DNA from: Bacillus sp. Bos-x628
GTDB taxonomy: Bacteria > Bacillota > Bacilli > Bacillales > Bacillaceae
Length of the DNA stretch: 64,000 nt
Assembly (NCBI RefSeq): GCF_040500475.1
Contig: NZ_CP159358.1
Span: 372,001-436,000 of the forward strand
Reading direction: 5' to 3'
The position numbers were made by a program, and so were the translations under genes. The notes under the pieces were generated by a model. That model made no database searches. It saw nothing but the letters and a program-made list of their open reading frames with translations, and was not told the origin of the DNA. Below, piece by piece: positions 18,344 through 27,056 of the stretch. Each line of letters starts with the position of its first letter. Position 1 is the stretch's first letter.

Positions 18344-19918
18344 TTATAAGTCAATCAGACGGACTGAGAGTATATCTCGTACTTCCGTTAGTTTTTGTAC
18401 AATTTCATTTTCGAGGTGCTTATCGAAAGAAAGCATCATGATGGCTTCGCCGCCTTTTTCTTTACGTCCCACCTGCATTGTTGCAATGTTGACATCATGA
18501 TCCCCTAAAATCTGACCTACTTGACCAATGACACCAGGTGCATCTGTGTGCTGAATGTATACGAGATGACCGTCAGGATAAAAGTCAATATTAAAGCCGT
18601 TAATGGAGACGACACGCTCTCCTAGATGTGGAATGTATGTTGCTTTTAAAGTGAAGGTTGTAAAATCACCTTTGACTTTAATTGAAATGCTATTCTCATA
18701 ACCAGATTCGCTAGAAGATATCTTCTCACTGAAGCTAATACCGCGCTCCTTGGCTACCATACCTGCATTTACTTCATTCACAGTAGAGTCTACACGCTCT
18801 TTTAAAAAGCCGGACAATAGACTTTTTGTAATAAAAGATGTTTCGAGTTTTGCAATTGAGCCTTCGTAAGAAATGTCTACTTCCTTTACAGGTTCTCTCA
18901 TAGATTGAGAAACAAGGCGTCCAAGCTTTCCTGCAAATTGATGATAAGGCTGGATTTTTTTAAATTCGTCTTTGGTCATCGCTGGTAGATTGATAGATGA
19001 CATGACAGGGAGACCTTTTGCAAATTGAAGAACTTCTTCTGATACTTGTGCAGCTACATTTAATTGCGCTTCTTTTGTAGATGCACCAAGATGTGGTGTT
19101 GCAATCACATTTGGATGATCCACAAGCGGATTATCAGTAGGAGGTTCTACCTCAAATACATCTAGTGCAGCTCCTGCAACATGACCGCTTTCAAGTGCTT
19201 CAAGAAGATCGCCTTCGTGAATAATGCCGCCACGGGCGCAGTTGATGAGCCGGACCCCTTTTTTCGTTTTTGCAATTGTCTCTTTATTGAGAAGGCCTCT
19301 TGTTTCCTTTGTTAATGGTGTATGTACCGTAATAATGTCTGATACTTCAAGCACTTCATCAAATGATTTGGCATTGACACCCATTTTTTCTGCACGTTCT
19401 TTTGTGAGGAACGGGTCAAAAACGTTCACAGTCATTCCAAATGCTCTCGCACGCTGAGCGATTTCGCTTCCGATTCTGCCTAGTCCAACAATTCCAAGTG
19501 ATTTCCCATAAAGCTCAGCACCCACAAAAGCGCTTCTGTTCCATTCTTTTGATTTGACAGAAATATTCGCTTGCGGAATATGACGCATGAGTGAAGAGAT
19601 CATAGCAAAAGTGTGTTCTGCTGTTGATATGGTGTTTCCATTTGGTGCGTTAATGACAATCACACCATGTTTTGTGGCTTCATCAATATCAATATTGTCT
19701 ACTCCGACTCCAGCACGACCAACAATTTTTAATGAAGTCATTTTTTCATAAAGATCTTTCGTTACTTTTGTTGCGCTTCTGACAAGTAAAGCATCAAAAG
19801 TGTGCAATTCGTCTTCAGCTTCTGTTACATTTTTCTGAACAATTTCGATAAAATCTGATTCTAGCAAAGGCAAAAGACCATCATTGCTCATTTTATCTGA
19901 GACTAATACTCGAAACAT
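18344..19918 (-). CDS. serA: D-3-phosphoglycerate dehydrogenase
   Basis: First step of serine synthesis: oxidises 3-phosphoglycerate with NAD. 524 residues: substrate/NAD domains with GKSLGIVGLGRIGSEIAQRARAFGM (Rossmann loop, about 138-162), NCARGGIIHEGDLLEAL, catalytic Glu and His region DVFEVEPP and TPHLGAST; an intervening allosteric substrate domain; and a C-terminal ACT domain (VYIQHTDAPGVIGQVGQILGDHDVNIATMQVGR) that usually mediates serine feedback. GGAGG lies before the ATG at 19918. The gene runs against its neighbours and has its own promoter. Confidence 0.97.
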   Translation of the reverse strand: MFRVLVSDKMSNDGLLPLLESDFIEIVQKNVTEAEDELHTFDALLVRSATKVTKDLYEKMTSLKIVGRAGVGVDNIDIDEATKHGVIVINAPNGNTISTAEHTFAMISSLMRHIPQANISVKSKEWNRSAFVGAELYGKSLGIVGLGRIGSEIAQRARAFGMTVNVFDPFLTKERAEKMGVNAKSFDEVLEVSDIITVHTPLTKETRGLLNKETIAKTKKGVRLINCARGGIIHEGDLLEALESGHVAGAALDVFEVEPPTDNPLVDHPNVIATPHLGASTKEAQLNVAAQVSEEVLQFAKGLPVMSSINLPAMTKDEFKKIQPYHQFAGKLGRLVSQSMREPVKEVDISYEGSIAKLETSFITKSLLSGFLKERVDSTVNEVNAGMVAKERGISFSEKISSSESGYENSISIKVKGDFTTFTLKATYIPHLGERVVSINGFNIDFYPDGHLVYIQHTDAPGVIGQVGQILGDHDVNIATMQVGRKEKGGEAIMMLSFDKHLENEIVQKLTEVRDILSVRLIDL

Positions 19919-19958
19919 CGTAAGATTTCCTCCTAAATAAACGTCATAAATATCTGAT

Positions 19959-19988
19959 AATTTACCATATTCCTTTTCACTGTGTCAA
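19959..19988 (-). promoter_or_regulatory. Probable sigma-A promoter of serA
   Basis: On the - strand TTGACA (19988-19983), 18 bases, TAAATT (19964-19959); about 40 bases before the serA ATG. The stretch 19989-20147 shows no other signal I can name. Confidence 0.6.
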
Positions 19989-20147
19989 TCAAATTAAAGC
20001 AGTAAAGCAAAAAAGAAAACACGAACATTTTTTCAAAGACACATACAAAATGAACACCTTTAAACAAAAGATAGACAATTTTTATTCCATTGTCATTCTA
20101 TTTTTTACCGAATTTCAAAACTGATGAGATTGCTCAGGATTTTTATC

Positions 20148-20176
20148 TGTACAAATGTTCATATATCATATATAAT
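20148..20176 (+). promoter_or_regulatory. Promoter of the ribU leader
   Basis: TGTACA at 20148-20153, 17 bases, perfect TATAAT at 20171-20176, just upstream of the second FMN aptamer. Confidence 0.65.
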
Positions 20177-20199
20177 GATGTCGAATTGAATAATGATCA

Positions 20200-20321
20200 A
20201 TCTTCGGGGCAGGGTGCAATTCCCTACCGGCGGTGATGAGCATAGTCTCTAAGCCCGCGAGCCTTTTTGGCAGGATTCGGTGTGATTCCGAAGCCGACAG
20301 TATAGTCTGGATGGGAGAAGA
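20200..20321 (+). ncRNA. FMN riboswitch (RFN element) of ribU
   Basis: Opening strand ATCTTCGGGGCAGGGTG, CCCTACCGGCGGTGATGAGC, AAGCCCGCGAGCC, GAAGCCGACAGT and closing GGATGGGAGAAGATGG are all present in the usual order, giving the six-arm FMN aptamer. The opening and closing strands are complementary (ATCTTC/GAAGAT). A terminator follows at 20384. Expected to shut off riboflavin uptake when FMN is plentiful. Confidence 0.97.
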
Positions 20322-20383
20322 TGGAGGTTCATAAACGTTGCAAACTTGGTTGTTTACACGTTTATTTGTCTAGCCTAAATTTC

Positions 20384-20416
20384 CCGCTCCTTTCGTTATC
20401 GAGAGCGGTTTTTTTG
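20384..20416 (+). terminator. Riboswitch-controlled terminator before ribU
   Basis: CCGCTC (20384-20389) pairs with GAGCGG (20403-20408) and is followed by seven T residues; it lies between the FMN aptamer and the ribU start. Confidence 0.85.
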
Positions 20417-20474
20417 TGGCTGAAAATTGAACAATCCTCTTTTCGAAAGATTTGATCGAAAAGGAGAGAGAACT

Positions 20475-21056
20475 TTGAATCAAAGTAGAGTAAAACGTTT
20501 AGTGGTTACAAGTATGCTCAGCAGCATTTCGTTTGTTTTGATTTTATTGGATTTTCCTTTTCCTGGACTACCGGCGTATTTAAAAATTGATTTTAGCGAT
20601 ATTCCAGCGATTATTGCTATTTTAATTTATGGACCGGGAGCGGGTATTGCAGTTGAGGCATTAAAAAATGTACTCCATTATCTCATTCAGGGCAGCATGT
20701 CTGGTGTTCCTGTTGGGCAAGTAGCAAACTTTATTGCAGGTACACTATTCATTCTACCAGTGGCCTTCATGTTCAAAAAAATTAAATCAGCAAGAGGGAT
20801 GGCATGGTCTATGATCATGGGAACAGTGCTGATGACAGTGATGATGAGCATTTTAAATTACTTCTTGTTCCTTCCAGCTTATACTTGGTTTTTAAATGCG
20901 CCTGAACTTTCAGATCATGCGCTGAAGACGACCATTACAGCAGGAATTTTACCTTTTAACTTTATAAAAGGGATTATCATTACCATTGTCTTTAGCTTTA
21001 TTTTTGTAAAAATGCGTCCATGGTTTGAGAATAAACGTCGACTGCAAAATAGTTAA
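20475..21056 (+). CDS. ribU: Riboflavin transporter, ECF S component RibU (FmnP/YpaA)
   Basis: Membrane substrate-binding component of an energy-coupling-factor transporter for riboflavin. 193 residues, about six hydrophobic helices. Family motifs: LDFPFPGLPAYLKIDFSDIPAIIA in helix 2 region, YGPGAGIAVEALKNVLHYLIQGS, GVPVGQVANFIAGTLFI and GILPFNFIKGIIIT. I choose the TTG at 20475 because AAAGGAG lies eight bases upstream; an earlier TTG at 20427 sits next to the terminator T tract without a binding site. The FMN riboswitch upstream agrees with the call. Shares a bidirectional terminator with fer. Confidence 0.95.
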   Translation: MNQSRVKRLVVTSMLSSISFVLILLDFPFPGLPAYLKIDFSDIPAIIAILIYGPGAGIAVEALKNVLHYLIQGSMSGVPVGQVANFIAGTLFILPVAFMFKKIKSARGMAWSMIMGTVLMTVMMSILNYFLFLPAYTWFLNAPELSDHALKTTITAGILPFNFIKGIIITIVFSFIFVKMRPWFENKRRLQNS

Positions 21057-21061
21057 AATAA

Positions 21062-21088
21062 AAAAAGCCCCTGTGAAAGGGGCTTTTA
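21062..21088. terminator. Bidirectional terminator ribU / fer
   Basis: AAAAAGCCCC pairs with GGGGCTTTT across a seven-base loop, with A residues before and T residues after, between the ends of the two convergent genes. Confidence 0.88.
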
Positions 21089-21090
21089 TA

Positions 21091-21381
<291 letters not shown>

Positions 21382-21429
21382 TTAACCTTTTTAAGTTTCA
21401 ACGATAAAAAACCAATTTCCTCAAACTTT

Positions 21430-21458
21430 ATTGTAATGATTTTAAATTCACATTTCAA
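21430..21458 (-). promoter_or_regulatory. Probable promoter of fer
   Basis: On the - strand TTGAAA (21458-21453), exactly 17 bases, TACAAT (21435-21430). Transcription would start near 21423, about 85 bases before the fer ATG. Confidence 0.6.
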
Positions 21459-21470
21459 CTGTAAAGTGAT

Positions 21471-21485
21471 TGAGAATGCTTATCA
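21471..21485. promoter_or_regulatory. Fur-box-like palindrome upstream of fer
   Basis: TGAGAATGCTTATCA agrees at 12 of 14 defined positions with the Bacillus Fur 7-1-7 core TGATAATNATTATCA. It lies 12 bases beyond the fer -35 box, in the 269-base gap shared with ypbB. Related metal regulators (PerR, Zur) use similar sites, so the regulator is a guess. Confidence 0.45.
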
Positions 21486-21608
21486 CATAAGGGTTTGTTC
21501 ATAACTTTCCCCGATAAATGGAGTTTAAACATTTCTTCTTCTTTGAAATCTGTTAAAATAAAGGGAGAAAATATTCGATTTTTGTCAGGAAGACAGGTGC
21601 TTTGACGA

Positions 21609-22661
21609 ATGACGATTCATTACTTGGATGTCATGTTGATGGACAGCGTACATAAATTGAACGGTGAACGCTCCATTAGTGCTGTCTACCACCTTTTTAA
21701 AGGAAAAAAATCATCACAAACGATACAGGATGCAAGTTTGTTTCAGCTTTCCAACTATTTTGGCTGTTATCCTCATTTTACACGTGATCAGCTTGAGCGC
21801 TCAGTTCGTAAACTCGAAGATGAACGCTTCATATGCAAAACAGGGGATACGTACAGCGTAACAGATGCAGGGAAAAAGATGTTAATCCAGCAGTTTTCAA
21901 ATAAACCTATGCCTGCTTATTTTCACGGTGCTCATTATCAAGACAAGGCGAAAACGCTTTGGATGAGACTGTCTTTACTAGTACAGGTGCTCTCACACCA
22001 TGCAGCAGGCTCTTATCAATATGTGCCGATTCAAAGAGATGTATCGGTTCAAAGCTGGACCAAAACATTCTTAAAACAATATCATCATAAGAAAAAGCTT
22101 TCGCAAGATCTGCATCATGAACTGGAAAGACTTCTCATGCGTTTGAGTGATCAAGAGGCACTGATTTTTGTGTATTCTCTGACATCAAATGAAAGAATCG
22201 GACGGACGTATCAGCAAATAGCCGAATGGATGAACGAAGATGTGTGGTACGTATACCTTCTTTTTTGGAATGTGCTCCACTATTTTATTCAATCTGCACA
22301 AAAAGGTGAGGCAGTGATCATGAAACGGATGTTGAGTGATCTTGAGAATAAGCGTGTTTTAACGAATTCTACACATAAAACCCTTGAACTTGTACAAAAA
22401 GGGTTCAGCATTGATCAAATTGCTCAAATTCGTTCATTGAAAAAGGCCACGATTGAGGACCATATTGTGGAACTGTCCATTCATGAGCCAAACTTCTCCA
22501 TAGAACCCTATGTCAAATTAGATGAACAACAAGCGATCCATGATGTGGCGGATAGACTTCAAACGAACAAAATGAAGCTCATTAAAGAAAAACTTGAGCA
22601 TAAATATTCTTATTTTCAAATACGGTTGGCGCTGACAAGGATGGTGAAAGCAAGTGGATAA
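21609..22661 (+). CDS. ypbB: YpbB, helicase partner with C-terminal helix-turn-helix
   Basis: 350-residue protein encoded just before recS and overlapping it. The N-terminal half is helical; the C-terminal 90 residues (KTLELVQKGFSIDQIAQIRSLKKATIEDHIVEL) form the helicase-type HTH (HTH_40, RQC-like) found fused to RecQ in other bacteria. This suggests YpbB supplies the nucleic-acid-binding arm to the RecQ protein next door. Start ATG 21609 has AGGTG about nine bases before; another ATG at 21633 is possible. Biochemical role not established to my knowledge. Confidence 0.88.
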   Translation: MTIHYLDVMLMDSVHKLNGERSISAVYHLFKGKKSSQTIQDASLFQLSNYFGCYPHFTRDQLERSVRKLEDERFICKTGDTYSVTDAGKKMLIQQFSNKPMPAYFHGAHYQDKAKTLWMRLSLLVQVLSHHAAGSYQYVPIQRDVSVQSWTKTFLKQYHHKKKLSQDLHHELERLLMRLSDQEALIFVYSLTSNERIGRTYQQIAEWMNEDVWYVYLLFWNVLHYFIQSAQKGEAVIMKRMLSDLENKRVLTNSTHKTLELVQKGFSIDQIAQIRSLKKATIEDHIVELSIHEPNFSIEPYVKLDEQQAIHDVADRLQTNKMKLIKEKLEHKYSYFQIRLALTRMVKASG

Positions 22662-24162
22662 GCTTCATCAGACACTGGTTCGATATTTTGGTTATCATAC
22701 GTTTAAAACTGGACAAAAAGACATTATTCAAAGTGTACTCGACCAAAAAGACACAGTGGCTATGCTGCCAACTGGAGGTGGTAAGTCGCTTTGCTATCAA
22801 ATCCCAGGCTATATGACAGACGGGCTAGTTCTCATCATCTCGCCCCTTTTATCGCTTATGGAAGATCAAGTGGAACGAATGAAGATGCGGGGAGAAAAAC
22901 GGGTTGCAGCGTTAAACAGTTCACTGTCCTTTCATGAGAGACAGCATATTATTCGGCACCTCGCTTCTTATAAATTTTTATTTGTAGCACCAGAGGCACT
23001 CATGTCAGAGAAGTTGTTAGAACAACTCAAATCTATGCATATTGGTCTTTTTGTAGTAGATGAAGCCCACTGTATATCCGAATGGGGGCATGATTTTCGT
23101 CCAGAATACTCCAAATTGGGAGAATGGAGAGAGACGTTAGGTCATCCGGTGGCACTAGCGCTAACGGCAACAGCGACAAAACAAACACTCATGGATACAG
23201 TGCAAACCCTGCGTTTACAGCACCCAGACTTTCATATTCATTCCGTAAATCGACCCAATATTGCTCTTATAAAAGAAGCGTATGAAACAAAAGAAGCAAA
23301 AGAGAAACGAGCGATTGAGCTTGTTGATACCCTTCAAGGCCCAGGACTCATTTATTGCCCGACTCGCCAAATGACTGAAGATTTAGCCTCGTTAGTCAAA
23401 AATCAGACTCACGAGAAGGTAGAGTTTTATCACGGCGGGATGGATGCAGGCGATCGTATGTTGATTCAACAGCAATTTATCAATGGACAAATTGATCTCA
23501 TTTGCTGTACAAGTGCTTTTGGAATGGGAATTGATAAAGCGGATATCCGCTTTGTCATTCATATGAGCCCACCGCAATCAATTGAAGCCTTTATGCAGGA
23601 GATTGGAAGAGCGGGACGAGATGGACAGGAAAGTGTCAGCGTTCTTTTATATACAGAAGAGGATGCAGATATTCAGAGCCATTTGATTCAATCAGAAGGT
23701 TTTGACGATTCAGAAATTGATTTTTTCTTAGATCAATTAAGACAATCGTCTACTATAGACGAAAGAAAATGGCGTGAACAATTAATGAAAGCAGGGCTTC
23801 AGGAGACACGCGCAAGGATGCTTACGCATTATTATATGATGCATCAAGACGATCTGCCTCATTTACTTGTAAAACGTGTGAAACAGAAGCTAGAAGACAG
23901 ACAAACAGAGAAGAGAAGAAAAGTGTGGCAATTTAAAGAACGAATCATTGATCGTGGCTGCTTTAGACAATCTTTGCTATCATACTTTTATGAACAGCAA
24001 GATCAGACCGACAGCAGCTCCTTACAAAACTGTTGCTCGTCTTGCGGCCTTGATCTCTCTGATTACGAAAAGAAAGATGAACAATTGGAGCTGAATGAAA
24101 TGAAACATTGGAAAACGGTGCTCGATCGTATGTTTCATCCGACAAAAGAGGCGCAGCATTGA
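22654..24162 (+). CDS. recS: RecQ-family DNA helicase RecS
   Basis: ATP-dependent 3'-5' DNA helicase of the short RecQ type, used in recombinational repair. 502 residues. Helicase motifs in order: I MLPTGGGKSLCYQIP (Lys near 44), II DEAHCISEWGHDFRPEY near 136, III ALTATAT, IV-V GMGIDKADIRFVIH and VI QEIGRAGRDGQ. A zinc-ligand cluster CCSSCG follows near the C-terminus. No HRDC domain. Starts with GTG at 22654 inside the last codons of ypbB; ypbD starts on its stop codon. Confidence 0.94.
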   Translation: MDKLHQTLVRYFGYHTFKTGQKDIIQSVLDQKDTVAMLPTGGGKSLCYQIPGYMTDGLVLIISPLLSLMEDQVERMKMRGEKRVAALNSSLSFHERQHIIRHLASYKFLFVAPEALMSEKLLEQLKSMHIGLFVVDEAHCISEWGHDFRPEYSKLGEWRETLGHPVALALTATATKQTLMDTVQTLRLQHPDFHIHSVNRPNIALIKEAYETKEAKEKRAIELVDTLQGPGLIYCPTRQMTEDLASLVKNQTHEKVEFYHGGMDAGDRMLIQQQFINGQIDLICCTSAFGMGIDKADIRFVIHMSPPQSIEAFMQEIGRAGRDGQESVSVLLYTEEDADIQSHLIQSEGFDDSEIDFFLDQLRQSSTIDERKWREQLMKAGLQETRARMLTHYYMMHQDDLPHLLVKRVKQKLEDRQTEKRRKVWQFKERIIDRGCFRQSLLSYFYEQQDQTDSSSLQNCCSSCGLDLSDYEKKDEQLELNEMKHWKTVLDRMFHPTKEAQH

Positions 24163-24800
24163 TTGAACAACATCGCCAAATCATACAAAAATTAACCGAT
24201 CGACAGGCAGTTGAACAGCTTTATTTTACACAGCTATTAATGCTGGTCGTTTCCTTCTTATTAGGTATTTTTATGTTTGAGCATTTCTCTGACTTTACCG
24301 CACTATGGCAGCTAAATGATATAAAAATAGTCACATATGGAGTTGGCGGCGCTTTAATTGTCATCGTTCTTGATGCAATTGTCATGAAGGTGTTTCCTCC
24401 GCATATGTATGATGATGGCGGTTTAAACGAAAAAATGTTCAAAAACCGCAGCATACCGCATATTGTTTGGTTAACGTTGCTTATTGCTTTTCCGGAGGAA
24501 ATATTATTTCGCGGAATTGTTCAACAACAATTTGGACTGGAAATTGCGAGCATTGTGTTTGCACTCCTTCACTTTCGCTATTTGTCAAAAATACTGTTGT
24601 TTATCCTTGTTGTTTCAATTAGTATCTTTTTAGGACTTTTATACGAGTGGACTGCAAATTTATTTGTTCCTGTCATGACCCATTTTGTTATTGACTTAGT
24701 CTTTGCATGTCAAATTCGTTTTAAATACAGGGGGAGGGATGAACATGGAAGAAATGTCGAGATTGAAGAGAAAGAAGGAGCAACTGACAAAAATCCATGA
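24159..24800 (+). CDS. ypbD: CAAX-family (CPBP) intramembrane protease YpbD
   Basis: Predicted Abi/CPBP metalloprotease-type membrane protein. From the TTG at 24159, which overlaps the recS stop (TTGA) and follows GAGG, it has 213 residues and about five to six membrane helices. The family signature is present: PEEILFRGIVQQ (EExxxR, near residue 115) and HFVIDLV (HxxxD near 180). The C-terminal tail of about 25 residues (highly charged) is encoded inside ypbE in another frame. Target unknown. Confidence 0.85.
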   Translation: MIEQHRQIIQKLTDRQAVEQLYFTQLLMLVVSFLLGIFMFEHFSDFTALWQLNDIKIVTYGVGGALIVIVLDAIVMKVFPPHMYDDGGLNEKMFKNRSIPHIVWLTLLIAFPEEILFRGIVQQQFGLEIASIVFALLHFRYLSKILLFILVVSISIFLGLLYEWTANLFVPVMTHFVIDLVFACQIRFKYRGRDEHGRNVEIEEKEGATDKNP

Positions 24801-25500
24801 TAATGTAGAGGAAAAACTTGAAGAAGAAGTGAATCCTTCAGATGACTCTCACTTTCCTACACGAGAAGATTTTCATGAATATAAAAAGCAGCGAACAAAA
24901 AAAGTACGTCATCCACTGTTTACGACATTGGCTATTATTTTTCCTATTATCGTCATTGGTGTTTTCTTCCTTTTATTTTACTACACATCAGAAGAAATCA
25001 AACATAATAATCAAGATGTATATAAAATTGATAAAACGTCAAGTGCTGACACAGATCCAGTCAAATCAGCACTTGTCGAAACAAACAATGACACTAGCGC
25101 CGGCAAAACTGATGCAAAAGATGGACAGAAAAAACAAGATGAAAAAAAAGCAAAAGAAAAACACCGCATGAAAGAAAAAACGGAACAAAAGAAAAAAGAA
25201 AAAGCGGCCAATGAGAAGCGTGAACAAGAAGCAGCAGCTAAAAAACGTGAACAGCAGCAAATAGCAGCGCAAAAACAGCAAGAAAAGGAAAAGCAAAGAG
25301 AGGCAGAAGAGAAAAAGAAGCAGGAAAACAAACCAATCCGTGTCGTGCAGCATACAGTTGGACCAGAGGAAACCCTTTATCGAATTTCCATGAAATATTA
25401 CCAAAATCGTTCTGGTGAAGAGAAAATCAGGACATATAATCATTTAAATGGAAACAGTGTGTACAGTGGACAAGTACTGAATATCCCATTAGAAAACTAA
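24745..25500 (+). CDS. ypbE: LysM-domain membrane protein YpbE
   Basis: 251-residue single-pass membrane protein. Cytoplasmic head about 1-58, helix about 59-83 (FTTLAIIFPIIVIGVFFLLFYY), a long extracytoplasmic segment rich in Lys, Glu and Gln (about 120-200, coiled coil: repeated KKREQQQ and EKEKQREAEEK), and a C-terminal LysM-like domain (HTVGPEETLYRISMKYY, then VYSGQVLNIPL). ATG 24745 follows GGGGGAGGG at six bases. It overlaps the end of ypbD by 56 bases. Probably a wall-associated scaffold; function unknown. Confidence 0.85.
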   Translation: MEEMSRLKRKKEQLTKIHDNVEEKLEEEVNPSDDSHFPTREDFHEYKKQRTKKVRHPLFTTLAIIFPIIVIGVFFLLFYYTSEEIKHNNQDVYKIDKTSSADTDPVKSALVETNNDTSAGKTDAKDGQKKQDEKKAKEKHRMKEKTEQKKKEKAANEKREQEAAAKKREQQQIAAQKQQEKEKQREAEEKKKQENKPIRVVQHTVGPEETLYRISMKYYQNRSGEEKIRTYNHLNGNSVYSGQVLNIPLEN

Positions 25501-25564
25501 TTGCATGACATGAATCAGCTGAAAAGCACATACATATGTAGAAAAAAAGGACAGGGTGTATGTG

Positions 25565-26017
25565 ATGACATTACACGCAATCAGCCGCTACATGGATCAG
25601 CCGACACAGAAAATGATTGAAACATTGGTGAAAAGAAAATACAAATATGAGGCCTATGCTAAACAATGCAAAAGGTGGCAATGGACAGCCCTTCTGTCTC
25701 TAGCCATTCTTCTTATTTATTTCGTCATATCAGCCAATACGGGAGGCTCGCTGCAACCCGAAGCCATGATTGCAACACTTCTTGGTCATGAACTTTTTCT
25801 ATTTTGGATCATGGCAGAAGTGTTTGCTTTTTATGCATCTTATTATTATAAGAAAAAAGAAGAAAAGGCTGAGGATGAATATCATAAGCTCAGATGTGAA
25901 ATTATACAAAAAAGCACAGATTTATGGCCACAATCAAACCAGTGGAAAGAGCGTGAAGCGGTTTTTCGCTTCATGCAACAACAGTATGACATCAATTTGT
26001 ATTATGAAAGTAAATAA
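25565..26017 (+). CDS. ypbF: Membrane protein YpbF
   Basis: Unknown function. 150 residues with two membrane helices (about 43-62 and 82-101), cytosolic basic N-terminus and charged C-terminus ending FMQQQYDINLYYESK. Position after ypbE and before ypbG, plus the overall pattern, identify it as YpbF. Start is ambiguous: ATG 25565 with AGGGTG at six bases is preferred, GTG 25556 or 25562 possible. A terminator follows. Confidence 0.75.
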   Translation: MTLHAISRYMDQPTQKMIETLVKRKYKYEAYAKQCKRWQWTALLSLAILLIYFVISANTGGSLQPEAMIATLLGHELFLFWIMAEVFAFYASYYYKKKEEKAEDEYHKLRCEIIQKSTDLWPQSNQWKEREAVFRFMQQQYDINLYYESK

Positions 26018-26020
26018 AAG

Positions 26021-26055
26021 AAAAAAGGGCGTTTTACAGTTGAAACGTCTTTTTT
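26021..26055 (+). terminator. Terminator after ypbF
   Basis: AAAAAAGGGCGTTT (26021-26034) opposite AAACGTCTTTTTT (26043-26055) with one mismatch; ends in a T tract. Confidence 0.75.
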
Positions 26056-26103
26056 CTTTCAAGCGTCTCATGAAAGAAAGATGATGTAAGGGAGCCGTTA
26101 ATC

Positions 26104-26892
26104 ATGAAATATGCCATTGGATTCACCGCCGCCATTGCGGCTGTTACAACAGGTGTGTATGTAACGGCAAAAATGGTGAAAACAGCAAAGCAAAATAACA
26201 TCAAAAAGCATTACTTTACAATAGAAGCTCTTCAATCAGACAGACCAGCTGTCATTTTTTTTATTTCTGATACACATCGCCGGCTGATTAGTGAAACATT
26301 ATTAGAAAAAGTGAGACAAGAAAAGCCGGATGTGATTATGATTGGTGGAGACCTAGCGGAAAAAGGTGTACCTTATGCAAGAATCGAAGAAAATATAAAA
26401 CGACTGGCAAAAATTGCGCCGATCTATTTTGTTTGGGGAAATAATGATCATGAGCTGAATCAGCAAAAATTAAAAGATATTTTGCATTTCTATGATGTGA
26501 CGACATTGCAAAATGAAACATCTGTATGGAATTTCGAAGGCCAGCCGATTAAAATCGGTGGTATTGATGACATACGGCTAGAAAAAGCAGACTATGAGGC
26601 GATTCGTTCTGAGTTTGTGAAAGATGAAGTGAATATTCTTTTATCACACAACCCAGATGTTCATGGTCTTATGAGTGAAGAGGAAGGAATCGACTTAGTG
26701 TTAAGTGGTCATACCCATGGCGGACAAATCCGAATCGGAAAATTTGGACCCTATGAAAAAGGAAGAACGGGACAAATCAAAGGTGCTTTCTTTCTCATTA
26801 GTAACGGCTACGGAACAACGAAAGTTCCAATGCGTCTAGGGGCAAAACCAGAAACACATCTTATTTATTTAATGCCCGTTAAAAAGGGCTGA
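26104..26892 (+). CDS. ypbG: Membrane-associated metallophosphoesterase YpbG
   Basis: Calcineurin-like phosphoesterase of 262 residues with an N-terminal hydrophobic helix (about 3-20). Metal-binding motifs in order: SDTHRR (DxH), GGDLAEKG (GDxxxxG), WGNNDHE (GNHD variant with Asn-Asp-His), LSHNPD and SGHTHGGQI (GHxH). The GNNDHE form is common in this subfamily. ATG 26104 follows GGGAG. Standing alone between ypbF and ypbH. Substrate unknown; proteins of this group include UDP-diacylglucosamine hydrolase-like and general phosphodiesterases. Confidence 0.88.
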   Translation: MKYAIGFTAAIAAVTTGVYVTAKMVKTAKQNNIKKHYFTIEALQSDRPAVIFFISDTHRRLISETLLEKVRQEKPDVIMIGGDLAEKGVPYARIEENIKRLAKIAPIYFVWGNNDHELNQQKLKDILHFYDVTTLQNETSVWNFEGQPIKIGGIDDIRLEKADYEAIRSEFVKDEVNILLSHNPDVHGLMSEEEGIDLVLSGHTHGGQIRIGKFGPYEKGRTGQIKGAFFLISNGYGTTKVPMRLGAKPETHLIYLMPVKKG

Positions 26893-27056
26893 ATAGCGGA
26901 TCTTCCATATTTTCTATAAAAGTCACCATAAGGCACGGCTTCAGGCTTGTCTTCCGTCTTGACACAGTGTAAACTGAATACAAAATTAAGAACCTATGAC
27001 TCATCATCTCATATACTACAGTATGATGTGTGTTAGAAGAGGCAGGAGGGAACGTT

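Noticed and set aside
25011..25443. Two - strand frames rich in Phe, Cys, Ser and Leu within ypbE
   Set aside because: They mirror the Lys/Glu/Gln-rich coiled coil of YpbE; such composition is expected from the opposite strand.
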